Positions 1 to 8,809 of a stretch of 38,229 nt of DNA are shown one piece after another. The translations under genes were made by a program, and so were the position numbers. Numbering within the stretch: position 1 is the stretch's first letter; each line of letters begins with the position of its first letter. The DNA is from JBBQYA01 sp038209155 (lineage in GTDB: Bacteria > Bacteroidota > Bacteroidia > Sphingobacteriales > Sphingobacteriaceae), in contig JBBQYA010000018.1 of assembly GCA_038209155.1 (NCBI GenBank), positions 1 to 38,229 of the forward strand, written 5' to 3'. Under the pieces are notes generated by a model, which was given only the letters and a program-made list of their open reading frames with translations, was not told where the DNA came from and made no database searches.

Positions 1-1205
1 AAAGCAGCTAATGAAACTACTTCACCTTTTTTAACAGCAGACGTATTTTTATCACCGTTTTTCAATACAACTTTTAATTCTTTCGTCTTTCCATCTCTTA
101 CTAAATTCACTCCGATTTCATTTCCAGGTCTGAATTTTACGATTTGCTCTTGAAGTTCTGCAGGAGAATTTACGGTAACGTCGTTTATCTTTGTGATAAT
201 ATCACCAGCTTTTATACCTGCTCCATCTGCCGAACCACCTTCTTCAACCCGTTCAATATAAACTCCTTCAATATTTGAAATTCCTTTTTCTTTAGCTAAT
301 TCAGCATCTATATCTGCAATGCTTACCCCAAGAAAGGCTCTTTGAACTACACCAAACTTTAATAAATCATCCGTTACTTTCTTTGCAATATTTACAGGAA
401 CTGCGAAAGAATATCCAGAATAAGATCCTGTTTGAGATGCAATTGCGGTATTAATTCCAATGAGTTCACCTCTAGTATTGACCAAAGCTCCACCACTATT
501 TCCTGGATTTACAGCAGCATCAGTTTGTATAAATGACTCAACTGGATTTATTTTTTGTTGATTAGAATTACTTCCGATTATATTGATGTTTCTACCTTTT
601 GCACTCACAATTCCGGCTGTAACAGTAGAAGTAAGATTAAATGGATTTCCAACAGCCAATACCCACTCGCCTACTTTTACATCATCGCTATTTCCATAAG
701 AAACAAAAGGAAGATTATCCTCATTGATTTTTAACAATGCAATATCTGTATTTGGATCTGTTCCAATTAATTTTGCTTTGTATGATTTTTTATCATTCAA
801 AATAACTTCCAACTCATCCGCATCTTGAATCACATGATTATTAGTCAGAATATAACCATCATTTGAAATAATAACTCCTGATCCACTTCCTTTTTGAGGT
901 CCGTTATCAAAACCTCTTTCTCCAAAAAACTGGCGAAATTGTTCGTTTAAAAATTGATCTCTAGAACTACTATTGGGTGTATATGTAGTTTTAATGTGAA
1001 CAACAGCTGGTGTGACTGCAGCTGCAGCTATGGTAAAATCAGTAGGTGCAGTTCCGCCGCCTGACGCGATAGGAAGATTTACATAATTAATCTTTTGTTT
1101 CTCTTCAAATGATTGCGGATTTTGTTTTTCAAAGAATTTATAAGCACCTACGCCTACAAGTCCTCCAACGATGGCAATAAATAAGGTTAATGCAATTTTT
1201 TTCAT
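1..1205 (-). CDS. HtrA/Do-family periplasmic serine protease (C-terminus beyond the window)
   Basis: Periplasmic quality-control protease/chaperone of the trypsin-like DegP/HtrA family, acting on misfolded envelope proteins. About 401 codons are visible, and the frame runs off the left edge. The ATG at 1205 opens a signal peptide or signal anchor (MKKIALTLFIAIVGG). The catalytic triad is complete by family motif: His124 in TNNHV, Asp154 in DPNTDIAL and Ser237 in NPGNSGGAL. A PDZ domain begins near residue 295 (FLGVSIADID), with the usual AGIKAGDIITKI segment; family members often carry a second PDZ, and the residues just before the edge may be leading into it. Transcribed divergently from dapF, with a candidate promoter at 1239-1270. 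The family assignment is secure; DegP versus DegQ type cannot be decided. Confidence 0.93.
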   Translation of the reverse strand, partial: MKKIALTLFIAIVGGLVGVGAYKFFEKQNPQSFEEKQKINYVNLPIASGGGTAPTDFTIAAAAVTPAVVHIKTTYTPNSSSRDQFLNEQFRQFFGERGFDNGPQKGSGSGVIISNDGYILTNNHVIQDADELEVILNDKKSYKAKLIGTDPNTDIALLKINEDNLPFVSYGNSDDVKVGEWVLAVGNPFNLTSTVTAGIVSAKGRNINIIGSNSNQQKINPVESFIQTDAAVNPGNSGGALVNTRGELIGINTAIASQTGSYSGYSFAVPVNIAKKVTDDLLKFGVVQRAFLGVSIADIDAELAKEKGISNIEGVYIERVEEGGSADGAGIKAGDIITKINDVTVNSPAELQEQIVKFRPGNEIGVNLVRDGKTKELKVVLKNGDKNTSAVKKGEVVSLAA

Positions 1206-1238
1206 TTGTTTGTTGTTAAATTAATAAAAATAATTTTT

Positions 1239-1270
1239 CAAAATTGATGCCATTTGAACGAATTTTCCAA
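1239..1270 (-). promoter_or_regulatory. candidate promoter of the htrA-like gene
   Basis: On the minus strand a TTG (1270-1268) is followed after 21 bases by CAATTTTG (1246-1239), one mismatch from the Bacteroidota -7 consensus TAnnTTTG. The expected transcript start lies about 30 bases ahead of the ATG. Recognised by eye only. Confidence 0.4.
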
Positions 1271-1284
1271 TGGTATAATATCAA

Positions 1285-1292
1285 TACTTTTG
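1285..1292 (+). promoter_or_regulatory. candidate -7 box upstream of dapF
   Basis: TACTTTTG matches the Bacteroidota -7 consensus TAnnTTTG exactly and lies 43 bases before the dapF GTG. No TTG is found at the usual -33 distance (the nearest, at 1254-1256, is too far away), so the call is weak. Confidence 0.35.
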
Positions 1293-1334
1293 TAAAATAG
1301 AAATTACAGTAATAAGTTTTAAAAAATTAACGTC

Positions 1335-2141
1335 GTGGAGATTTTATTTAAGAAGTATCAAGGTACAGGAAACGATTTTATCATCATTGATAATCGTGAA
1401 CAAAATTTTCCAGAAAATGATTTTGAATTTGTTAAAAATCTGTGCGACAGGAGGTTCGGAATAGGTTCAGATGGTTTAATGCTTTTACAAAACTACCCTT
1501 CTCTTGACTTTGAAATGAAATATTATAATGCTGATGGAATGCCAGGAAGCATGTGTGGGAATGGAGGAAGATGTATGATTGCATTTGCAAAAAGCTTAGA
1601 TTTAATTAAATCAAAAGCTAAATTTATGGCAGTAGATGGAATTCATTCTGCCAAAATTTCAGAAAACATGGTTTCCTTGGCCATGCAAGATGTAAAAACC
1701 GTCAGATCAACAGATTTGGGACATGAAATATACACAGGTTCTCCCCATTTAGTAGTTTTGGTTAATAATCTGCAAAACTTAGATGTTTATGCTGAAGGAA
1801 AAAGATTAAGAAATTTACCTTTATATGCTAGTCAAGGCATCAATGTAAATTTTGTTCAAGAATTTAAAGATTACTATGAAGTGAGAACTTATGAAAGAGG
1901 AGTAGAAGATGAAACCTATTCTTGTGGAACAGGTGTGACAGCTGTGGCATTAGTTATGGCAAGTATAAAAAATGTGAAAGGTGATAAACTGCAAAAAATT
2001 CAGACAAATGGCGGAGAATTAATGGTCAGTTTTCATAAGAATGAAAAAACAGAAATGTTCGATCAAATTAATTTAATTGGACCGGCAGAATTTGTCTTTG
2101 AAGGGAAAATTTCTTATTCAGAAAGGTTAAAAAAAGCATAA
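1335..2141 (+). CDS. dapF: diaminopimelate epimerase
   Basis: Converts LL- to meso-diaminopimelate, the penultimate step of lysine synthesis and the source of the peptidoglycan cross-linking residue; cytosolic and cofactor-independent. At 268 residues the length is typical. Both catalytic cysteines are in place: Cys74 in MCGNGGRC and Cys197 in SCGTGVTA, the two-base pair that does the racemisation. The N-terminal KYQGTGNDF substrate loop is also typical. The start is a GTG at 1335, chosen because the very next residues (MEILFKKYQGTGND) match the family N-terminus and no ATG lies nearby. About 100 bases separate it from the SNF2 gene on the same strand, so the two may or may not be cotranscribed. 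Confidence 0.97.
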   Translation: MEILFKKYQGTGNDFIIIDNREQNFPENDFEFVKNLCDRRFGIGSDGLMLLQNYPSLDFEMKYYNADGMPGSMCGNGGRCMIAFAKSLDLIKSKAKFMAVDGIHSAKISENMVSLAMQDVKTVRSTDLGHEIYTGSPHLVVLVNNLQNLDVYAEGKRLRNLPLYASQGINVNFVQEFKDYYEVRTYERGVEDETYSCGTGVTAVALVMASIKNVKGDKLQKIQTNGGELMVSFHKNEKTEMFDQINLIGPAEFVFEGKISYSERLKKA

Positions 2142-2241
2142 AAATTTTATTTCAAAATAAATGATTTCTGTTTACAAGTATTTTGTTAAAAATATCTATT
2201 TTTACAATTTTTAACCACCACATATTTAGGTAAAGTTTTTT

Positions 2242-5130
2242 GTGATAAGAGTAGAAAGTTCGAAGCCTTGCAAAATTGTTTATTCTCTCTTTGAGCATGA
2301 ATATTTAGGGTTTCTTTTTGAGCCCCATATAGTTCAATTAAATAACAATGGTGAACTTTCGTTGACCTATCAGCGAATTTATACTATCACATCAAAAGAG
2401 TTTAATTTCTTAGATGAAACCGATTTGCTCTTGATAAAAATTTTGGAAGAATGTGAACAAGAGCACATTATAAAAAAGTATCATAAAACTAGAATTAGAC
2501 CGTCCATCTTTTTTTCTGAGCATTATAAACCAGAGATGCACACCATCATTCGACCAAATATAGAAAGGAGAATAGCGCAAGCAATTTCTATGATGAGAGA
2601 TAAAGATGTGTATTTAATGACGAAAGAAGGTCATCCAGCAGGTAAAAAAATAATTATTTCGGACAATCCGGCATCCGTTCTTTTTCATTTTCGGAGAAGT
2701 GATGAGTCTACCAGATATTTTCCAACGATAAAATATGATGAGCAAAAAATTGAATTCATGTTCAAAAATGCGGCTATCATTTGCAATAAACCAGCTTGGC
2801 TTTTATTAAATGAGCAACTTTTTTATTTTGAAAAAGAGTTGGAAGGAAAAAAATTACAACCTTTTTTAAATAAAAGATTTATTGAAATTCCGAAAACTTC
2901 AGAGAAAGTTTATTATCAAAAATTCATTATTCCATTGATAGAAAAATATCATGTCTATGCAGAAGGTTTTGATATTATTACCAGACAATATGAAGCTCGA
3001 CCGGTATTAAAAATTGCCAATAATTGGAATAATGTTTCTGGGCTAACCTTATACTTTAATTACGACAAATTCTCTTTTGCTTATAAAACAGGCACTGCTG
3101 TTTCGGTAACTTTAGAAGAAACCAATGGAAGTTTCACATTCTACAGAGTGAAAAGATCTTTACAATGGGAAGCAAGTAAAGTATTGACTTTAAATTCATT
3201 AGGATTAATAGCATCCGATGGTTCTACTTTTGTTTTGGATTCGGATGATGAAACAGAAACCAATGAAATTTATCGTTTATTCGATTGGTTAAATGAAAAT
3301 CATGATAATTTAAAAGAAGCCGGTTTTGAAATAATACAAGAAAAACAAAATAAAGAATATTTTTTTGGTAGAAGTAGAGTAGAAATAAAAATTACTGAAA
3401 CTAATGATTGGTTTGATGTATATGCAGTAGTGTTTTTTGGCAATTTTCAAATTCCTTTTATTTCATTAAAGAATCATATTTTAAATAAAATAAAGGAATA
3501 TATTCTACCATCTGGTCAGATAGCGATTATACCCGATGCTTGGTTTGTACAGTTTAATGATTTATTTCATTTTTCCGACAAAGGCTCAAGTCTAAGATTG
3601 AAAAAACATCATTTAGGTTTGGTTCAAGAATTATCTGAAGAAGGAGGCAATTCAGAGATCAGCGAAAATTTTGCCAAACTGGTAGATTTTAATGATATGG
3701 AAGTAGCAACATTGGGAGAAAAATTCAATGGCTCACTCAGACCTTATCAGCAAGCTGGATTTAATTGGTTTTATTTATTAAGGAAATACAATTTTGGTGG
3801 ATGTTTGGCAGATGATATGGGTTTAGGGAAAACCATTCAAACTCTTGCTCTGCTTCAAAAAGTAAAAGAAGATCAAATAAAAGAAGGTGTTCAACGATTT
3901 CCTTCACTTATCGTAATGCCAACTTCATTGATTTATAATTGGCAAAGAGAAGCAGCTAAATTCACTCCAGATCTAAAAATCATGGTTTATACTGGCATAG
4001 AACGCCACGGAAGCAGTAGCTATTTTAATGAATTTGATATCATATTCACCACTTATGGAGTGATTAGGATCGATCAAGAAAAATTGAAACAGCTCGTATT
4101 TAATTATATTATTTTGGATGAAAGTCAAATTATTAAAAATCCAAAATCAAAAATCACGAAAGCAGTAAAAGGGTTAAATTCATCTTTTAGATTAATTTTA
4201 AGCGGAACTCCAATAGAAAATTCTGTAATGGATTTATGGTCGCAATTATCATTTATCAATCCTGGTTTATTAGGCTCTGAATCTTTCTTTACTCAAAATT
4301 TTCTTATCCCAATAGAAAAACAAAAGGATATAGAAAAAGCTGAAAAATTGCAAACTATTATTAAACCTTTTGTACTAAGACGAACTAAAGATCAAGTTGC
4401 CAAGGAGTTACCACCTAAAGTAGAAAATATATTTTATTCGGATATGAGTGAGGAGCAAGAAAAAATATATGAAGAAACAAAATCTTATTATAGAAATGAA
4501 TTGCTTAAAGTAATTGAAAAAGAAGGAATCAAAAACAATCAGCTAAATTTATTGGCCGGATTGAATAAATTAAGGCAAATAGCAAATCATCCTTTACTCA
4601 CAGATAAAGAATATACTGGCACCTCCGGGAAGTTTAATGATATAATTTTTACCTTAGAAACTACCTTAAGCAAAGGTCATAAAATTTTGGTTTTTTCTCA
4701 ATTTGTGAAACATCTAGATATTTTTAGAGGGTATTTGGATGCTCAGAAAATGGATTATGCTTATTTGGATGGGGGTACAAAAAACAGAGAAGAAGAAGTA
4801 GATAAATTTCAAAACCGACCAGAAATTCAAATCTTTTTAATATCCTTAAAAGCTGGTGGAGTGGGATTAAATTTAACAGCAGCAGATTATGTATTTATTT
4901 TAGATCCTTGGTGGAATCCAGCAGTAGAACAACAAGCAAGCGATCGTACCCATAGAATTGGGCAAACCAAAAGTGTTTTTATTTATAAATTTATTACCAA
5001 AAATTCTATTGAAGAAAAAATTCTTGCCCTTCAAGCACGCAAAAAACAACTAGCAAATAGCTTAATTTCAATTGAAGATTCTATCATTAAATCGTTATCG
5101 GTAGAAGATGTAAAAGATTTATTAGTTTAA
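2242..5130 (+). CDS. SNF2-family DNA-dependent ATPase/helicase
   Basis: Swi2/Snf2 (RapA/HepA-like) ATPase that translocates on duplex DNA; bacterial members are linked to transcription recycling or DNA repair, but the partner is unknown here. Of 962 residues, the first ~490 form a poorly conserved accessory region with no motif I recognise. The ATPase core follows: Walker A DDMGLGKT with Lys530, Walker B DESQ at 626-629 (a variant of DEAH), then helicase C with SLKAGGVGLNLT and the motif VI DRTHRIGQT around 901-909. All key motifs are present, so it should be active. The start is GTG at 2242. It ends 3 bases from the stop of the convergent meaB gene. The long N-terminus is usual for Bacteroidota SNF2 proteins. 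Confidence 0.92.
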   Translation: MIRVESSKPCKIVYSLFEHEYLGFLFEPHIVQLNNNGELSLTYQRIYTITSKEFNFLDETDLLLIKILEECEQEHIIKKYHKTRIRPSIFFSEHYKPEMHTIIRPNIERRIAQAISMMRDKDVYLMTKEGHPAGKKIIISDNPASVLFHFRRSDESTRYFPTIKYDEQKIEFMFKNAAIICNKPAWLLLNEQLFYFEKELEGKKLQPFLNKRFIEIPKTSEKVYYQKFIIPLIEKYHVYAEGFDIITRQYEARPVLKIANNWNNVSGLTLYFNYDKFSFAYKTGTAVSVTLEETNGSFTFYRVKRSLQWEASKVLTLNSLGLIASDGSTFVLDSDDETETNEIYRLFDWLNENHDNLKEAGFEIIQEKQNKEYFFGRSRVEIKITETNDWFDVYAVVFFGNFQIPFISLKNHILNKIKEYILPSGQIAIIPDAWFVQFNDLFHFSDKGSSLRLKKHHLGLVQELSEEGGNSEISENFAKLVDFNDMEVATLGEKFNGSLRPYQQAGFNWFYLLRKYNFGGCLADDMGLGKTIQTLALLQKVKEDQIKEGVQRFPSLIVMPTSLIYNWQREAAKFTPDLKIMVYTGIERHGSSSYFNEFDIIFTTYGVIRIDQEKLKQLVFNYIILDESQIIKNPKSKITKAVKGLNSSFRLILSGTPIENSVMDLWSQLSFINPGLLGSESFFTQNFLIPIEKQKDIEKAEKLQTIIKPFVLRRTKDQVAKELPPKVENIFYSDMSEEQEKIYEETKSYYRNELLKVIEKEGIKNNQLNLLAGLNKLRQIANHPLLTDKEYTGTSGKFNDIIFTLETTLSKGHKILVFSQFVKHLDIFRGYLDAQKMDYAYLDGGTKNREEEVDKFQNRPEIQIFLISLKAGGVGLNLTAADYVFILDPWWNPAVEQQASDRTHRIGQTKSVFIYKFITKNSIEEKILALQARKKQLANSLISIEDSIIKSLSVEDVKDLLV

Positions 5131-5133
5131 TTA

Positions 5134-6033
5134 TTAGACATTAAATTTTTTTACTAAAGCATATAAATTGAAAGAATTACTTTCTATTTCTTTTTTAATT
5201 TCTTTTACCAAATCATCTTTATCAATGCTCTTCATTTTTTGTTTTGCAATTAATTTAAATGCTTTATCGCCTAGTAATTGAATTTTCCTAAATTGATTTT
5301 CTGATTGTGAAAAATGATCTATTGCAATTGCCAGCTCACTAATTCCGATATTTTTTTCTGCAACTGTTTTGATAACTTCAGTAATACTGCCATCAGATTT
5401 ATGATTTAATAGTTTTTTTAAATTGGCAGCAAATAAATCTGCCCCTTCTCTGTCCGCTTTATTTACCACAAAAATATCTGCAATTTCCATCAGTCCAGAT
5501 TTTATGTTTTGAATTTCATCGCCAGATTCTGGAACTAATATGACCAAAGTTATATCTGCCAGACCTGCAATTTCAACTTCAGATTGGCCAACTCCAACTG
5601 TTTCTACAAAAATCATATCGAATTTTGCAGAGCGAATTACTTCCAAAATTTCAAGAACTTTTTCAGATAAACCACCCAAAGAACCACGAGTAGCCACAGA
5701 CCGAATATAAACTTGGTCATTATTAAAATGCTTTGCCATTCGAATTCTATCGCCTAGTAGAGAACCGAAATTGAAGGGTGAGGTCGGGTCAACGGCCAAA
5801 ACAGCTACTCTTTTTCCAGTAGATGTGTAATGAGTTATTAATTGATTTAATAAAGTACTTTTCCCTGCACCAGGAGGTCCAGTAACTCCAATAATTGGAA
5901 TTTTTGTGTCGATTTTTAACGCCCCAAGCAATTCCTCATAACCTTTTACTTCGTTTTCTACATAGCTTATGGTTTTTGCCAATGCTTTAATATCGCCAGA
6001 TTGGAGTAAGCCAGATAGGTTTTGAAGATTCAT
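5134..6033 (-). CDS. meaB: methylmalonyl-CoA mutase-associated GTPase MeaB/ArgK
   Basis: G3E-type P-loop GTPase that protects and reloads adenosylcobalamin-dependent methylmalonyl-CoA mutase. The Walker A GPPGAGKST is at residues 52-60, the ETVGVGQSEVE switch region at 144-154 and the base-specificity motif NKAD at 191-194; all are diagnostic of the family formerly called ArgK. At 299 residues it is slightly shorter than proteobacterial members (about 330). The mutase genes are not in this window; in this phylum meaB often sits apart from them. It is convergent with the SNF2 gene and divergent from the glycosyltransferase at 6125, with a 91-base AT-rich gap between the starts. Confidence 0.93.
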   Translation of the reverse strand: MNLQNLSGLLQSGDIKALAKTISYVENEVKGYEELLGALKIDTKIPIIGVTGPPGAGKSTLLNQLITHYTSTGKRVAVLAVDPTSPFNFGSLLGDRIRMAKHFNNDQVYIRSVATRGSLGGLSEKVLEILEVIRSAKFDMIFVETVGVGQSEVEIAGLADITLVILVPESGDEIQNIKSGLMEIADIFVVNKADREGADLFAANLKKLLNHKSDGSITEVIKTVAEKNIGISELAIAIDHFSQSENQFRKIQLLGDKAFKLIAKQKMKSIDKDDLVKEIKKEIESNSFNLYALVKKFNV

Positions 6034-6124
6034 GAGTAAAATGTTTAGATTCGCTTTTGCAAAAAAATGAATGTTAGATAAATTTTCTAAATATCATTAT
6101 ATATTAATTAGTGAATGATTATTT

Positions 6125-6994
6125 ATGAAAGTATCTGGTTTTACCTTTATTAGAAATGCAATAAAATATGATTATCCAATAATTGAATCCATAACATCTA
6201 TTCTTCCCATTTGTGATGAGTTTATAGTAGCCATTGGAAAATCGGATGATGAAACTGAAAAATTAATAAACTCCATTTCATCAAGTAAAATAAAGATCAT
6301 TCATACGATTTGGGATGATGATTTGAGGGAAAGCGGGAGAGTGCTTGCGCTAGAAACGGACAAAGCTTTTGATGCTATTTCAAAAGATACAGATTGGTGT
6401 TTTTATATTCAAGGCGATGAGTGTTTGCATGAAAAATATTTACCCATTGTCAAAAAAGCAATGGAAGATCAATTAAATAATAAAAAAATTCAAGGTTTAT
6501 TATTTGATTATTTACATTTTTACGGCTCATATCAATACATTGGGATTTCTAGAAGATGGTACAGAAAAGAAATTAGGATTATTAGAAATGAGAAAAAAAT
6601 TCGTTCTTACAGAGATGCGCAAGGTTTTAGATTGAACAATAAAAAATTAAACGTGAAGCAAATTGATGCTTGCATTTATCATTATGGCTGGGTGAAACAT
6701 CCTGAAACACAACAAGAAAAAGCAAAAAGTTTTAATAAACTTTGGCATGACGATCAGTGGATGAAAGAAAATATTCCCAACGTAAATGAATTTGACTATT
6801 CTGGAATAGACGAATTGAAATTATTCACAGAAACGCATCCTGAAGTTATAAAAAATAGAATAAAAAAAATGAATTGGACTTTTAGTTTTGATCCTACTAC
6901 AAGAAAAATAAAACTTAAATATCGTTTATTAGAATGGGTAGAAAAATTGAGTGGATATAGAATTGGAGAATATCGGAATTACAAAAAAATTTAA
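6125..6994 (+). CDS. family 2-like glycosyltransferase
   Basis: Probable GT-A fold glycosyltransferase, 289 residues, no membrane segment. The N-terminus (VSGFTFIRNAIKYDYP) has the nucleotide-binding start of family 2 enzymes with a shortened first strand, and QGDE at 96-99 stands where the metal-binding DxD lies, so one acidic residue is replaced by Gly-Asp-Glu. The C-terminal half is rich in Lys, Trp and Tyr. It opens a run of three glycosyltransferase genes on the plus strand and is followed after 35 bases by the next one. A role in lipopolysaccharide core or surface glycan assembly is inferred from these neighbours; donor and acceptor cannot be read from the sequence. Confidence 0.8.
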   Translation: MKVSGFTFIRNAIKYDYPIIESITSILPICDEFIVAIGKSDDETEKLINSISSSKIKIIHTIWDDDLRESGRVLALETDKAFDAISKDTDWCFYIQGDECLHEKYLPIVKKAMEDQLNNKKIQGLLFDYLHFYGSYQYIGISRRWYRKEIRIIRNEKKIRSYRDAQGFRLNNKKLNVKQIDACIYHYGWVKHPETQQEKAKSFNKLWHDDQWMKENIPNVNEFDYSGIDELKLFTETHPEVIKNRIKKMNWTFSFDPTTRKIKLKYRLLEWVEKLSGYRIGEYRNYKKI

Positions 6995-7029
6995 TTTCAT
7001 TTCTTAAAAAACAAATAAAATTTCATTGA

Positions 7030-7797
7030 ATGCACATAAAATTGTCGGTTGTCATCATTACATTTAATGAAGAAAAAAATATCGAACGATGTTTAAAATC
7101 GGTTATAGATTTAGCGGATGATATTTTAGTTTTGGATTCCAACTCGACCGACCAAACTAGAAATATTGCTCTTAAATATGGTGCAAGGGTTATAGAACAA
7201 AGCTTTTTGGGATATGTAGCACAAAAAAACAAAGCCAACGATTTAGGAAAATATGATTATATACTTTCCTTAGATGCAGATGAAGTTCTCTCTGAGCAGC
7301 TTAAAAATTCCATTCAAGAGATTAAAAATAACTGGCAAATGGATGGTTATGAGTTAAAAAGACTTACTAATTATTGTGGTCATTGGGTTCGATATTCTGG
7401 ATGGTATCCAGATAAAAAAATTCGATTATTTGATCGGAATAAAGCAAAATGGATTGGAGAAAGTTTACATGAGAAACTGGTATTAAATTCTGGATCTAAA
7501 AAAGGTAATTTGAATGGAGATTTATTGCATTATTCATATTTTTCTATTTCAGATCATTTAAAACAGATAGATAAATTCACAGATATCCAAGCCAAAACTT
7601 TAGTTGAATCTAATCAAAAACCAAATTTTTATCATTTTTTTATCAAACCCATTTTTAAATTTTTTAGGGATTATGTGGTAAAACTTGGCTTCTTGGATGG
7701 AATTTACGGATTCAACATAGCGAAATATTCAGCTTTAGCCACCTATACAAAATACATGAAGGCTCATTTAATTTTTAAGCAAAATAAAAATGAATGA
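7030..7797 (+). CDS. family 2 glycosyltransferase, WaaE/KdtX-like
   Basis: GT-A glycosyltransferase of 255 residues in the WaaE/KdtX group, which adds glucose (or another hexose) to a core heptose of lipopolysaccharide in Proteobacteria. The segment LSVVIITFNEEKNIERCLKS at 5-24 is the canonical start, DSNSTDQT at 36-43 the nucleotide site and DADE at 82-85 the metal-binding motif. The segment GWYPDKKIRLFDR and the conserved HEK further on are shared by this subfamily. Its stop overlaps the start of the next gene by 8 bases, so the two are translationally coupled. Together with the heptosyltransferase-like gene downstream, this points to inner-core assembly; the exact sugar is unknown. Confidence 0.85.
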   Translation: MHIKLSVVIITFNEEKNIERCLKSVIDLADDILVLDSNSTDQTRNIALKYGARVIEQSFLGYVAQKNKANDLGKYDYILSLDADEVLSEQLKNSIQEIKNNWQMDGYELKRLTNYCGHWVRYSGWYPDKKIRLFDRNKAKWIGESLHEKLVLNSGSKKGNLNGDLLHYSYFSISDHLKQIDKFTDIQAKTLVESNQKPNFYHFFIKPIFKFFRDYVVKLGFLDGIYGFNIAKYSALATYTKYMKAHLIFKQNKNE

Positions 7798-8809
7798 AAA
7801 AAGAATATTAATTAGCAGAACTGATGCTATCGGTGATGTGGTACTTACGCTTTCCATTTGCAAATTAATTAAAGAACAGATACCAAATTCAATCATCACT
7901 TTTATTGGTAAAACCTACACTAAAGATTTAATTAATTCTTGCGCTTCTGTAGATCATTTTATTGATTTTAATGAAATTGAAAAATTAGGTAAAGCAGATC
8001 AAATTATTCATTTTGAAAAAGGAAATTACGATTCTATTCTTCATGTTTTCCCAAATAGAAAAATTGCTTTTTTGGCAAAAAAGGCAGGAATACCATTGAG
8101 AGTTGGAACTAAAAATCGTTGGTTTCATTGGTTCTCTTGCAATAATTTAATTAGTCTAAGCAGAAAAAACTCTGAATTACATGAAGCTCAATTAAATCTT
8201 TTTTTATTGAAAGGATTAAATTTAAATTATAATTTCTCCTTAAAAAAAATAGGTGAAAGTTTTGATTTGACCTTAGTTCCTCCATTAAAAACTGAATTTA
8301 AAACTCTTTTACATCCTGAAAAATTAAACATAATATTTCATCCAAAATCTAAAGGAAGTGCAAGAGAATGGGGGCTTCATAATTTTGAAGAATTAATTCA
8401 ATTATTACCAAAAAATAAATTTCAGTTGTTTATTTCTGGCTCTGCCGATGATGCGGAAACAATGAAAGATTGGTTAAATAATTTGCCTTCTCATCTTATT
8501 AATATTTCAGGAAAAATGAATTTATTAGAATTCATTTCTTTTATCAATAACTCAGATGGATTAGTGGCTGCAAGTACTGGACCTTTGCACATAGCTGCTG
8601 CATTACAAAAAAATGTTTTAGGAATTTACCCAGCTGTTCGCCCAGTTTTTGCTAAAAGATGGGCTCCATTAGGCAAAAATGCAAACTACTTAGAGGCAGA
8701 AATTTTTTGTGAGAATTGCACTAAAAAAACAGAAACTTGTGATTGTATGGATTCCATTTTACCTGAAAAGGTTTTGGAACAAATATTAAATTGGAACAAA
8801 CTACAATGA
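7790..8809 (+). CDS. family 9 glycosyltransferase (heptosyltransferase-like)
   Basis: GT-B enzyme of family GT9 (WaaC/WaaF/WaaQ type), which transfers heptose from ADP-heptose to lipid A-core. The N-terminal motif ISRTDAIGDVVLT (8-20) and the donor-site motif STGPLHIAAA at 262-271 are characteristic, as is the FHPKSKGSAREWG stretch that begins the second Rossmann domain. Length 339 is normal. A cluster of five cysteines near the C-terminus (FCENCTKKTETCDC) is commonly seen in Bacteroidota GT9 proteins. The ATG overlaps the previous gene by 8 bases; the 3' end overlaps the convergent ligase gene by 9 bases. The ADP-heptose donor would need RfaE2, encoded at 23714-24208. Confidence 0.9.
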   Translation: MNEKRILISRTDAIGDVVLTLSICKLIKEQIPNSIITFIGKTYTKDLINSCASVDHFIDFNEIEKLGKADQIIHFEKGNYDSILHVFPNRKIAFLAKKAGIPLRVGTKNRWFHWFSCNNLISLSRKNSELHEAQLNLFLLKGLNLNYNFSLKKIGESFDLTLVPPLKTEFKTLLHPEKLNIIFHPKSKGSAREWGLHNFEELIQLLPKNKFQLFISGSADDAETMKDWLNNLPSHLINISGKMNLLEFISFINNSDGLVAASTGPLHIAAALQKNVLGIYPAVRPVFAKRWAPLGKNANYLEAEIFCENCTKKTETCDCMDSILPEKVLEQILNWNKLQ